Shown: piece by piece, positions 7,887-15,303 of the stretch
How the letters are laid out: each line of letters begins with the position of its first letter
Numbering within the stretch: the first letter of the stretch is position 1
Assembly: GCF_000725545.1 (NCBI RefSeq)
Contig: NZ_JNZP01000018.1
Span: 253,790 to 317,789 of the forward strand
Length of the DNA stretch: 64,000 nt
Origin: Streptomyces exfoliatus
GTDB taxonomy: Bacteria; Actinomycetota; Actinomycetes; Streptomycetales; Streptomycetaceae
Direction: 5' to 3'
The notes under the pieces: generated by a model
Seen by the model: the letters and a program-made list of their open reading frames with translations, nothing else
What the model was told of the DNA's origin: nothing
The model's database searches: none
Position numbers and translations under genes: made by a program

Positions 7887-8582
7887 GTGAGACTGTCGCG
7901 CCCCACAGGGGGAGGCCCCTCAGGGGGCGACGAAGACGAGGCCGACGCGGCCGACGACGCGGCGCTGCTGCGCGCGGTCGCCCGGGGGGACACCGAGGCG
8001 CTCGCCGTCCTCTACGACCGGCACGCCGGCTGGCTGCACGCGCGCCTGGCCCGCCGCTGCCCCGACGAGGAGACCGTGAGGGAGGTCCTGCAGGACACCT
8101 TCGTCACCGTCTGGCGCTCGGCCGGCGGCCACCGCGGCCGGGGCGAGGCCGGCGGCTGGCTGTGGGTGATCGCCGCCCGGCGCCTGGTGGACGCCCAGCG
8201 GGCCCGGGCCCGCGCCGAACGGGCCGCCGCACACGCCGCCACCCACGCCGCCGCACACGTCACCGCTCAGGCCGGTGCACACGCCTCCGCGCACGCCGCG
8301 TTCCCCGCGCCGCCGGTCGTCGCGCCCTCCGCCGAGGAGCGGGTCCTCGCGGGCCTGGAGTACGCGGAGGTCGGCGCCGCCCTCGACCGGATCTCGCCCG
8401 AACTCGCCGAGGTCCTCCGGGCCACCGTCGTCGACGGCCTGACGACGCGCGAGACGGCCCGTCTCCTCGGCATACCCGAGGGCACCGTCAAGACCCGCGC
8501 CCTGCGCGCCCGCCGCGAGCTGCGCGCCGCCCTCGCCGCCGGGCACCCCGGGGGCCCGCACGCCCTGGGAGGCACCGCATGA
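7887..8582 (+). CDS. ECF RNA polymerase sigma factor with His/Ala-rich linker
   Basis: Directs RNA polymerase to its regulon. The 231-residue protein has sigma region 2 (ALAVLYDRHAGWLHARL through EVLQDTFVTVWR, residues 30-90) and region 4 (EVLRATVVDGLTTRETARLLGIPEGTVKTRALRARREL, 175-215, with its helix-turn-helix). Unusually, about 30 residues between the two regions are almost only Ala and His (AAAHAATHAAAHVTAQAGAHASAH), a possible metal-binding spacer. GTG 7887 is used. The stop overlaps the start of a zf-HC2 membrane protein, which is presumably its anti-sigma factor, and ABC transporter genes follow in the same operon. Confidence 0.88.
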   Translation: MRLSRPTGGGPSGGDEDEADAADDAALLRAVARGDTEALAVLYDRHAGWLHARLARRCPDEETVREVLQDTFVTVWRSAGGHRGRGEAGGWLWVIAARRLVDAQRARARAERAAAHAATHAAAHVTAQAGAHASAHAAFPAPPVVAPSAEERVLAGLEYAEVGAALDRISPELAEVLRATVVDGLTTRETARLLGIPEGTVKTRALRARRELRAALAAGHPGGPHALGGTA

Positions 8583-9574
8583 CGACACCGCGACCCGAAG
8601 CCCGTGCCACGCCCGGGCCCGGACCCCGACCCGAACCCGGCCCCGTACCTTCACGCGACGCCGGCTCCCCTCGACCCCCCTGGCACGTCACCGACGCCCT
8701 GGCGCTGCGGTACGCGGAGGGCAGCGCCCCCGAGACGGACGCCTGGTCCCTGGAGAAGCACGTCGAGTCCTGCACGCCCTGCGCGGCCCGTGTGTCGGCC
8801 GCCGTCCGCGCGAGCGCCGCCGGCCCCGTACTCGCGGCCGTCCGCGCCGAGCTCCTGACCTCGCTGGGCCACCGGCCCGCCCCCGTGCCCGTTTCCGCGT
8901 CCGTCTCCGCGTCCACCCCCGTGCCCGTGTCCGCCGGAAGAAGCCCCCTCGGAAGGTGGGCGCGGCTGTGGTGGGCCGTCGGGCCCGCCCTCCGGGGGTC
9001 CTGGGTGGTGGCCGTGGTCCTCGTCGTCGGCGGGGCCTTCGGTCTCGCCCACGGAGCCGGGTTCCAGGGAGCGGGCAGCCTGCTCCTCGCGGTCTCCCCG
9101 ATCCTTCCGCTCGCCGGTGTCGCCGTCTCGTACGGACGGCACGCCGACCCGCTGTACGAGATCACCGCCGCCACGCCCTCGGGCGGACTGCGGCTGCTGC
9201 TCACCCGTACCGCCGCCGTGCTCGCCGTGTGCGTACCGCTGCTGACGGCGGGCGCGGCGCTGCTGCCGCGGGTGGCCGGGTTCCCGGGGGCGGCGGCCTG
9301 GCTGCTTCCCGGCCTGGCGCTGACCCTGGCCGCCCTCGCGCTCGGCTCCTTCGTCGGCTGCCGGGCGGCGGCCGCGACGCTCGGCGGCGGCTGGCTGCTC
9401 GCCGTGACGGGCCCCCTCCTCGCGGGGCCGGACGCGGCCGACGCGGGAGCCGCGGTGCTCGCCTCGTATTTGTCCGGCTCCGCCGCGCAAGGGGGGTGGG
9501 CCGCCGCCGCGCTCGCCTGTGCGGCCCTCCTCGTGCTGCGGCGCCGTTCCTTCGACCACCTGGAGCCCCGATGA
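8579..9574 (+). CDS. zf-HC2 anti-sigma-like polytopic membrane protein
   Basis: Probable anti-sigma factor for the preceding ECF sigma, with which it overlaps by four bases (ATGA). The cytosolic N-terminus (1-110) holds a zinc-type anti-sigma signature: His in 'WHVTDALALRYAEG' and in 'LEKHVESCTPCAARV', with the Cys pair spaced CxxC. Unlike ordinary single-pass anti-sigma factors, it continues into about six hydrophobic helices (GSWVVAVVLVVGGAFGLAHG onward) with no periplasmic sensor domain. The membrane part may itself sense state or cooperate with the ABC transporter encoded immediately downstream. The product is 331 residues. Confidence 0.8.
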   Translation: MTTPRPEARATPGPGPRPEPGPVPSRDAGSPRPPWHVTDALALRYAEGSAPETDAWSLEKHVESCTPCAARVSAAVRASAAGPVLAAVRAELLTSLGHRPAPVPVSASVSASTPVPVSAGRSPLGRWARLWWAVGPALRGSWVVAVVLVVGGAFGLAHGAGFQGAGSLLLAVSPILPLAGVAVSYGRHADPLYEITAATPSGGLRLLLTRTAAVLAVCVPLLTAGAALLPRVAGFPGAAAWLLPGLALTLAALALGSFVGCRAAAATLGGGWLLAVTGPLLAGPDAADAGAAVLASYLSGSAAQGGWAAAALACAALLVLRRRSFDHLEPR

Positions 9575-10386
9575 ACCCCTCGCCCGCCGTCGCGGTGACC
9601 GGACTGACCGTCCGCCACCGCCGTACCGTCGCACTCGACCGGCTCGATCTGTCCCTGGGGCCCGGCGTGCACGGACTGCTCGGCCCGAACGGAGCCGGGA
9701 AGACCTCCCTCATCCGGGTCCTCGCGACCGTCGCCGCGCCTTCCTCCGGCCGGGTGGAGCTGCTCGGCGGAGATGTCGCGAGCCACCGCGACCGGACCGG
9801 TATCCGGCGCAGGCTCGGCTATCTGCCGCAGGAGTTCGGCTACTACCCGTCCTTCACGGTGCGCGAGTTCGTCGCGTACGTGGCCTGGCTCAAGGAGCTG
9901 CCGGCCGACCGGGTCCCGGCGGCGGTGGAGCGCGCGGTGCGGCGGGTCGGCCTCGCCGACCGGATCGACGCGAGGATGAAGACGCTGTCCGGCGGCATGG
10001 TCCGGCGTGCCGGGATCGCCCAGGCCATCGTGAACGATCCCGACCTCCTGCTGCTCGACGAGCCGACCGCCGGCCTCGACCCGGAGCAGCGGGTCGACTT
10101 CCGTGAGCTGCTGCGCGAGTTGGGCCGGGAGACGACGGTGGTGGTCTCCACGCACCTGGTGGAGGACGTGGCCGCCGCCTGCACCGATGTCGCCCTCATC
10201 GAGGCGGGGCGGCTCGCCTTCCAGGGCACCACGGCCGAACTGACCTCACTCGGCGGGGAGTCCGGCGCGCCGGACGACTCCACGACCCACGCCGTCGAAC
10301 GCGGCTACACGGCGGCCCTGCGCGTCCACCGGGCGTCCGGCGTCCACCGGGCGTCCGGCACCCACCCGAAGGAGGCGCTCCGGTGA
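9571..10386 (+). CDS. ABC transporter ATP-binding protein
   Basis: ATPase subunit of an ABC exporter, 271 residues. Walker A is GPNGAGKTS, the Q-loop is in LGYLPQEFGYYP, the signature is LSGGM (in KTLSGGMVRRAGIAQAI), Walker B is LLLLDEPTAGLDP, and the H-loop is STHLVED. It belongs to the CcmA/drug-exporter type with a short C-terminal tail; the tail contains an in-frame 18-bp duplication giving VHRASG twice. Start and stop both overlap neighbours by four bases, so translation is coupled along the operon. Two membrane proteins downstream are the likely permease partners. Substrate unknown. Confidence 0.92.
   Translation: MNPSPAVAVTGLTVRHRRTVALDRLDLSLGPGVHGLLGPNGAGKTSLIRVLATVAAPSSGRVELLGGDVASHRDRTGIRRRLGYLPQEFGYYPSFTVREFVAYVAWLKELPADRVPAAVERAVRRVGLADRIDARMKTLSGGMVRRAGIAQAIVNDPDLLLLDEPTAGLDPEQRVDFRELLRELGRETTVVVSTHLVEDVAAACTDVALIEAGRLAFQGTTAELTSLGGESGAPDDSTTHAVERGYTAALRVHRASGVHRASGTHPKEALR
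10323..10358 (+). repeat. 18-bp in-frame tandem duplication
   Basis: CGTCCACCGGGCGTCCGG occurs twice in a row (10323-10340, 10341-10358) near the 3' end of the ABC ATPase gene and encodes a doubled VHRASG motif. It keeps the frame and is probably a replication-slippage product. Confidence 0.9.
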
Positions 10387-11711
10387 CCACCACCCTCGTC
10401 CCCCCGCCCCGCACCGACGGAGCCACGCCCACACGGGCCGCCTCCCCGCTCCGCACCGAGCTGCGGCGCGGGCTCGGCCCCTGGACCGGGGCCGCCGTCG
10501 CCGTCACCGTCCTCGTCACGATGTACGGCAAGGCTCCCGACTGGCAGGGCCGCTGGGCCGACGCCACGAACATGCTGCACGTCGTCGCAGGGCTGCTCGC
10601 CGGGCCGCTCGCGCTCGCGGCGGGCGGCTGGCAGGGCGGCCGGGACCGGCGGCGCGGGACGACGGACCTGTGGGAGTCCGTGCCCCGCTCGCCCCTGCGC
10701 CGCCTGTTCGTCGCGGTCGCGCCGTCCGCGCTCTGGCCGGCCGCCGGGCTGCTGCTCGCCGACGCCGTCTGTCTCCTCATGACCTGGCCGTACGTCTCCG
10801 CGGGCCGCCCGTACCTGGAGCTCGTCGCCGCCGACGTGGTCGCCGTCGCCGCCCTCGGGGCGCTCGGCCATGTCGTCGGGCGGGTCGTCCGCCGGCGCCT
10901 CACGGCCCCGCTCCTGGGGATCGTCGGGTACCTCGGCCTGGCCGTGAGCGCCTACCGGGAGGGCCCGGTGCGCTGGCTCGGTCCCGCCGGCGAGCACCAG
11001 TTCTTCTGGGACCGGCCGGTGTGGTGGTTCGGGCCGGTGTCGATGGCGTGGACGGCGGGGATCGCCCTCGCCGTGCTCCTCGCGTACGGGCTGCGCGGGA
11101 CCCGGCTGCTCCCGGTCGCCCTCGTGCCGCTGGCCGTGGCGGTCGCCGCCGCCGGCCTGATCCTGCGCCTGCCGGGGGACGAGGGGCCGTGGCGCCATGA
11201 CCCGGCCCTGGCCCGGTGGGTGTGCGACGACGGCGCCCCGCAGGTGTGCCTGACGGCCGTGGACGAGAGCCTGCTGCCGGACGTGTCGGCGGCCCTCTCC
11301 CCGTTGAACGCCCGCGTCAAGGGGCTGCCCGGCGCCCCGGTCCGCTGGGTGAGCGGCCCGGGCGGTCCCGCCCGGGCGGGTGACGTCGCCCTGCCCAGCA
11401 CGGAGAGGGAGGCGGTGCGCGGCCGGCTCGTGCGCGCCGATCTGTATCTGAACTCGGCCGTGAACTGGCTGTTCTCGGACACCTGCCAACCCGGCGACGG
11501 CACGGGCCCGAACGCCGAGCGGGCGAGCGCCATCCACCTCGCCGTCAGCGAGTGGCTGGCGCCCACCCCTGACGACTACGGCCCCGATCCCACCGCCGCC
11601 CGGCCGTACATCGACCGGCTCACCGCCAAGTCCCCCGCCGAGCAGCGCGACTACCTCGCCCGCTACCTGGCTGCGGACAGCTGCCACCCGGACGAGGTGC
11701 CGGTCCCGTGA
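10383..11711 (+). CDS. ABC transporter permease-like membrane protein
   Basis: Integral membrane protein of 442 residues, the likely permease of the ABC system in this operon. About six hydrophobic helices lie between residues 35 and 265 (e.g. MLHVVAGLLAGPLALAAGG, LLPVALVPLAVAVAAAGLIL). The C-terminal 170 residues are a soluble, probably extracytoplasmic domain with three Cys (WVCDDGAPQVCLTA, SDTCQPGDG) and a final Cys in ADSCHP, which could form disulfides. It starts at GTG 10383, overlapping the ATPase stop, and ends overlapping the next gene. No close functional match is recognised beyond the ABC-2-like arrangement. Confidence 0.7.
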   Translation: MTTTLVPPPRTDGATPTRAASPLRTELRRGLGPWTGAAVAVTVLVTMYGKAPDWQGRWADATNMLHVVAGLLAGPLALAAGGWQGGRDRRRGTTDLWESVPRSPLRRLFVAVAPSALWPAAGLLLADAVCLLMTWPYVSAGRPYLELVAADVVAVAALGALGHVVGRVVRRRLTAPLLGIVGYLGLAVSAYREGPVRWLGPAGEHQFFWDRPVWWFGPVSMAWTAGIALAVLLAYGLRGTRLLPVALVPLAVAVAAAGLILRLPGDEGPWRHDPALARWVCDDGAPQVCLTAVDESLLPDVSAALSPLNARVKGLPGAPVRWVSGPGGPARAGDVALPSTEREAVRGRLVRADLYLNSAVNWLFSDTCQPGDGTGPNAERASAIHLAVSEWLAPTPDDYGPDPTAARPYIDRLTAKSPAEQRDYLARYLAADSCHPDEVPVP

Positions 11712-12307
11712 GGCTCTATCTGCGCTCCCGTGCGCTGCCCGGCACGCTCGCCGCTCTCGCCGGCGCAGCGGCGGTCGCCGCCTGGGCGGCCCGGTGGCTG
11801 GTCTCCCTGCCCGGCTTCGACCACACGGCCCGCCTCCCGGTCGTCGTCTTCGGCCCGCTGTTCGCCGCGGCGGCGGTCGGGGCGAGCCTGCACGCGCCGA
11901 GCGACGAGCTGGACCGTACGGCGGTCCGCGCGTGGTGGCCCCGCCGCCTCGCCCACGCGCTGGCCCCGACCGTGCTCGCCGTCGCCCTGTTCGCCCTCGC
12001 GCTGCCGGGGCACGCGGAGGCGTACGGGGCGCCCGCCGCGGTACGGAACACGCTCGGGCTCGTGGGGCTGACGGCGGGCGCCGCCGTGGTCGTCGGCGCC
12101 CGGCTGAGCTGGCTGCCGCCGACCTTCCTCGTCGGCGCGGTCTACCTCGCGGCCCCCTCGGAGCCGGGCGGTGCGGCGCAGTGGTGGGCGTGGGTGATGC
12201 AGCCGGGTTCGCAGGGCGGCGCGTGGACGGTGGCGGTTGCCGTCTTCGTGGCGGGTACGTGTGCGTACGGGTGGCGGGGTGCGCGGTACGTGACCGGCGG
12301 ATCCTGA
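11708..12307 (+). CDS. small polytopic membrane protein of the ABC operon
   Basis: Membrane protein of 199 residues with about five hydrophobic helices (ALPGTLAALAGAAAVAAWAA, LAPTVLAVALFALALPGH, TLGLVGLTAGAAVVVGA and others) and few charged loops. It begins at GTG 11708, overlapping the previous permease gene by four bases, and is last in the ECF/ABC operon; an inverted repeat covers its stop codon. It is probably a second membrane component of the transporter. Sequence features do not reveal more. Confidence 0.65.
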   Translation: MRLYLRSRALPGTLAALAGAAAVAAWAARWLVSLPGFDHTARLPVVVFGPLFAAAAVGASLHAPSDELDRTAVRAWWPRRLAHALAPTVLAVALFALALPGHAEAYGAPAAVRNTLGLVGLTAGAAVVVGARLSWLPPTFLVGAVYLAAPSEPGGAAQWWAWVMQPGSQGGAWTVAVAVFVAGTCAYGWRGARYVTGGS

Positions 12308-12322
12308 GGAAATCCAGGATCC
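12299..12322 (+). terminator. hairpin over the end of the ABC operon
   Basis: GGATCCTG (12299-12306) and CAGGATCC (12315-12322) are perfect inverted arms around an eight-base loop that begins at the stop codon of the last operon gene. Confidence 0.6.
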
Positions 12323-12342
12323 GTGACCCCGCGGCTTCGTAA

Positions 12343-12366
12343 CGTGTGGTGGACGACCACGACACG
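12343..12366. promoter_or_regulatory. inverted repeat before the spermidine-synthase-like gene
   Basis: CGTGTGGTGG (12343-12352) and CCACGACACG (12357-12366) pair with one mismatch around ACGA. It lies 26 bases before the start codon, so it could be an operator or a 5' leader hairpin. Confidence 0.35.
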
Positions 12367-12391
12367 ACAAGAACGGACGGAGTGACGAACG

Positions 12392-13063
12392 ATGTCGGAA
12401 ACCGTGACCCTCGACCGCCGGGAAGGGCCGTACGGAGAAGTGGTGCTGCGCCGCCGCGACGAGCACTACGAGATCATCGCCAACGGCACCTTCCTGATGG
12501 ACACCTCCGACGGGCGCTCCGAGCGGCTTCTGATCGACGCGGCCCTGGCCGCACTGCCCGAGCAGACGCGCGCCGGCGCCTCCGTCCTGGTCGGCGGCCT
12601 CGGCGTGGGCTTCTCGCTCGCGCATGCCGCCGCCGAGCCCCGCTGGGGCCGGATCGCCGTCGCCGAGCGTGAGGGGGCGATCATCGACTGGCACCGGCAG
12701 GGGCCGCTCGCCTCGATCTCCGGGAGGGCGCTCGCCGATCCGAGGACGGTGATCCTGCACACGGACCTCGTGGAGTACCTCCGTACCTCGTCGGACACCT
12801 ATGACGCTCTCTGTCTGGACATCGACAACGGCCCGGACTGGACGGTGACCGAGGACAACGAATCCCTGTACTCCGCCGAGGGGTTGGCCACCTGTGCGGC
12901 CCGTCTGAATCCGGGCGGAGTGCTCGCCGTGTGGTCCGCCCAGCCGTCCGGCGATTTCGAAGAGTCGTTGCGGAATGCCGGATTCAGCGCGGTACGGACC
13001 GAAGAGATCCCCGTTGCCCGGGGCGTCCCCGACGTGGTGCACCTCGCCGTCCGTCCCGGATAG
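12392..13063 (+). CDS. spermidine synthase-like methyltransferase-fold protein
   Basis: Rossmann-fold protein of 223 residues resembling spermidine synthases. The cofactor-binding strand is ASVLVGGLGVGFSLAHA and the acidic residue closing the site is Glu in 'IAVAEREGAIIDWH'. 'LHTDLVEYL' and 'YDALCLDIDNGPDW' follow in the order seen in aminopropyltransferases. The canonical catalytic GGGDG is replaced by GGLGVG and the usual second Asp-rich motif is DIDNGP, so true putrescine aminopropyl transfer is doubtful. It is a single gene between the ABC operon and a two-component pair. ATG 12392 is preferred. Confidence 0.75.
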   Translation: MSETVTLDRREGPYGEVVLRRRDEHYEIIANGTFLMDTSDGRSERLLIDAALAALPEQTRAGASVLVGGLGVGFSLAHAAAEPRWGRIAVAEREGAIIDWHRQGPLASISGRALADPRTVILHTDLVEYLRTSSDTYDALCLDIDNGPDWTVTEDNESLYSAEGLATCAARLNPGGVLAVWSAQPSGDFEESLRNAGFSAVRTEEIPVARGVPDVVHLAVRPG

Positions 13064-13145
13064 CCGCTGAACAGCTCCTGGATAGCCGGGACGCCGCCGG
13101 TACCTCTAGGCTGCTGAGCCGACATCGGCGACGCGAGGCGGGGCA

Positions 13146-13883
13146 ATGGAGCAGACACACACCACTCACCACGGTGCGGCGGCCACTCCGGGGGCTCAGC
13201 GACGTGTCCTGGTGGTCGAGGACGACGCGACGATCGTGGAGGCGATCTCCGCGCGGCTGCGCGCCGAGGGCTTCCTCGTGCAGACCGCGACCGACGGCCC
13301 CGCCGCCGTGGACGCGGCCGAGGCCTGGCAGCCGGACCTGATGGTCCTGGACGTGATGCTGCCCGGTTTCGACGGCCTGGAGGTGTGCCGCCGGGTCCAG
13401 GCCCAGCGCCCCGTCCCGGTCCTCATGCTGACCGCCCGCGACGACGAGACCGACATGCTGGTCGGCCTCGGCGTCGGGGCGGACGACTACATGACCAAGC
13501 CGTTCTCGATGCGCGAGCTGGCCGCCCGGGTGCACGTCCTGCTCCGCCGGGTGGAGCGGGCCGCGCTCGCGGCGGTCACCCCGCGCAGCGGCATCCTGCG
13601 GCTGGGCGAGCTGGAGATCGACCACGCGCAGCGCCGGGTCCGGGTGCGTTCCGAGGACGTGCACCTGACCCCGACGGAGTTCGACCTGCTCGTCTGCCTG
13701 GCGAGCACGCCCCGGGCGGTGCTCTCCCGTGAGCAGCTCCTCGCCGAGGTGTGGGACTGGGCGGACGCCTCGGGGACCCGGACGGTGGACAGCCACATCA
13801 AGGCGCTGCGCCGGAAGATCGGGGCCGAGCGGATCCGTACGGTCCACGGTGTCGGTTACGCCCTGGAGACCCCGGCGCTGTGA
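13146..13883 (+). CDS. OmpR-family response regulator
   Basis: Two-component regulator of 245 residues. The receiver domain (20-135) has the acidic pair in VVEDDA, phospho-acceptor Asp69 in LMVLDVMLPG, Thr in LMLTARD and Lys in MTKPFS. The C-terminal winged-helix (150-240) has LTPTEFDLL and the recognition segment TRTVDSHIKALRRKIG typical of OmpR/PhoB. The first 19 residues (His/Thr-rich) are an unconserved extension. Its stop overlaps the GTG start of the histidine kinase, so the pair is co-translated. Target genes are unknown. Confidence 0.93.
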   Translation: MEQTHTTHHGAAATPGAQRRVLVVEDDATIVEAISARLRAEGFLVQTATDGPAAVDAAEAWQPDLMVLDVMLPGFDGLEVCRRVQAQRPVPVLMLTARDDETDMLVGLGVGADDYMTKPFSMRELAARVHVLLRRVERAALAAVTPRSGILRLGELEIDHAQRRVRVRSEDVHLTPTEFDLLVCLASTPRAVLSREQLLAEVWDWADASGTRTVDSHIKALRRKIGAERIRTVHGVGYALETPAL

Positions 13884-15013
13884 GCCGGCGGGGGCCCAGG
13901 GGGCCGCGGGGACGGCGAGGACCGCGAGGAGCGGGCGGCGGGGCCCCCGGGCCGCGCCGGATCGTGATCTCGATCAAGACCAAGCTCGGCGCGCTGGTCG
14001 TCGGGGCGGTCCTGCTGACCTCGTGCCTGGCCCTGGTGGCGATCCGCACGTCGACGGAGTTCCGGTACATCACGATCTTCGCGATGATCGCGACCCTGCT
14101 GATCACCCAGTTCGTGGCCCAGTCCCTGACGGCTCCCCTCGACGAGATGACGACGGTGGCCGGGACGATCTCGCGCGGCGACTTCAGCCGCCGGGTGCGG
14201 GGCGCGGACCGGCGGGACGAGCTGGGCGACCTGGCCTCGACGATCAACCGGATGGCGGACGACCTGGAGGCCGTCGACCGGCACCGCAAGGAGCTGGTCG
14301 CCAATGTGTCGCACGAGCTGCGCACGCCGATCGCCGCGCTCAGGGCCGTACTGGAGAACGTCGTGGACGGGGTGTCCGAGGCGGATCCGGAGACCATGCG
14401 GTCGGCGCTCAAGCAGACCGAACGCCTCGGCCGGCTGGTGGAGACACTGCTCGACCTGTCACGTCTCGACAACGGTGTCGTCGCACTGAGGGCGAGCCGT
14501 TTCGAGGTGTGGCCGTATCTGTCGGGGGTGCTGCGGGAGGCGAACCTGGCCGCGTCGCAGCGCGGTCTCTCGTCCACCTCGGGTCTGCACAACCGTACGG
14601 ACGTGCATCTGCACCTGGACGTGTCGCCGCCCGAGCTGGTCGCGGTCGCGGACGCGGAGCGGCTGCACCAGGTGATGGCGAACCTGATCGACAACGCGGT
14701 GAAGCACTCGCCGCCGCACGGCCGGGTCACGGTCAGGGCGCGGCGCGGCCCGTATCCGGACTCGCTGGAGCTGGAGGTCGAGGACGAGGGCCCCGGCATC
14801 CCGGAGTCGGAGCGGCACAAGGTCTTCGAGCGCTTCAACCGGGGCACGGTGCCGCTGCGGCAGGGGCCGGGCAGCGACGGCGGCACGGGGCTCGGGCTCG
14901 CGATCGCCCGCTGGGCGGTGGATCTGCACGGCGGCGGGATCGGTGTGGCCGAATCCTCACGTGGGTGCCGCATCAGGGTCACCCTTCCGGGCAGCCTTCC
15001 TCCGAGAGATTGA
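13880..15013 (+). CDS. sensor histidine kinase
   Basis: Partner kinase of the upstream OmpR-type regulator; 377 residues from GTG 13880, which overlaps the regulator stop. After a Gly/Arg/Pro-rich start come two closely spaced membrane helices (GALVVGAVLLTSCLALVAI, YITIFAMIATLLITQFV) with only a few residues between them, then a HAMP linker, the HisKA dimerisation domain (His145 in ANVSHELRTP) and the HATPase_c domain (N-box LIDNAVKH, G-boxes DEGPGIPE and GGTGLGLAI). The near absence of an extracellular loop suggests membrane or intracellular sensing. A GTG further in (about 13964) is another possible start. Confidence 0.9.
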   Translation: MSRRGPRGPRGRRGPRGAGGGAPGPRRIVISIKTKLGALVVGAVLLTSCLALVAIRTSTEFRYITIFAMIATLLITQFVAQSLTAPLDEMTTVAGTISRGDFSRRVRGADRRDELGDLASTINRMADDLEAVDRHRKELVANVSHELRTPIAALRAVLENVVDGVSEADPETMRSALKQTERLGRLVETLLDLSRLDNGVVALRASRFEVWPYLSGVLREANLAASQRGLSSTSGLHNRTDVHLHLDVSPPELVAVADAERLHQVMANLIDNAVKHSPPHGRVTVRARRGPYPDSLELEVEDEGPGIPESERHKVFERFNRGTVPLRQGPGSDGGTGLGLAIARWAVDLHGGGIGVAESSRGCRIRVTLPGSLPPRD

Positions 15014-15041
15014 CGTAGGGTTCGAACCGGAAGAGCGCGTT

Positions 15042-15083
15042 CTGCGTGTACGTGAGCGGGACCTGCGTGCACGTGAGCGGGAC
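15042..15083. repeat. 21-bp tandem repeat before kgd
   Basis: Two adjacent 21-bp units (15042-15062 and 15063-15083) differ by one base (CTGCGTGTACGTGAG versus CTGCGTGCACGTGAG, then CGGGAC). They lie in the 290-base gap between the kinase stop and kgd, starting 29 bases after the stop. Confidence 0.85.
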
Positions 15084-15303
15084 GCGATCAGGGGTGCGGC
15101 CGAAGAGGGCCGTGCCTGCGCTTTTCCGTACCCTCACAGCAGCGGAACCACGCTTGTTTCCCGCCATTCACGGCTCCGAAACACCTCGTCAAGTGTGACT
15201 TGCGCGACGTTGGAGCGCCCGGCCTGCACCTCTCGGCCGGACAGGCGTAGCCTTTATTTCCGCTGTCCATCACCTTGTGAAGCGGAAGAGGGCGGTTGCC
15301 GCC

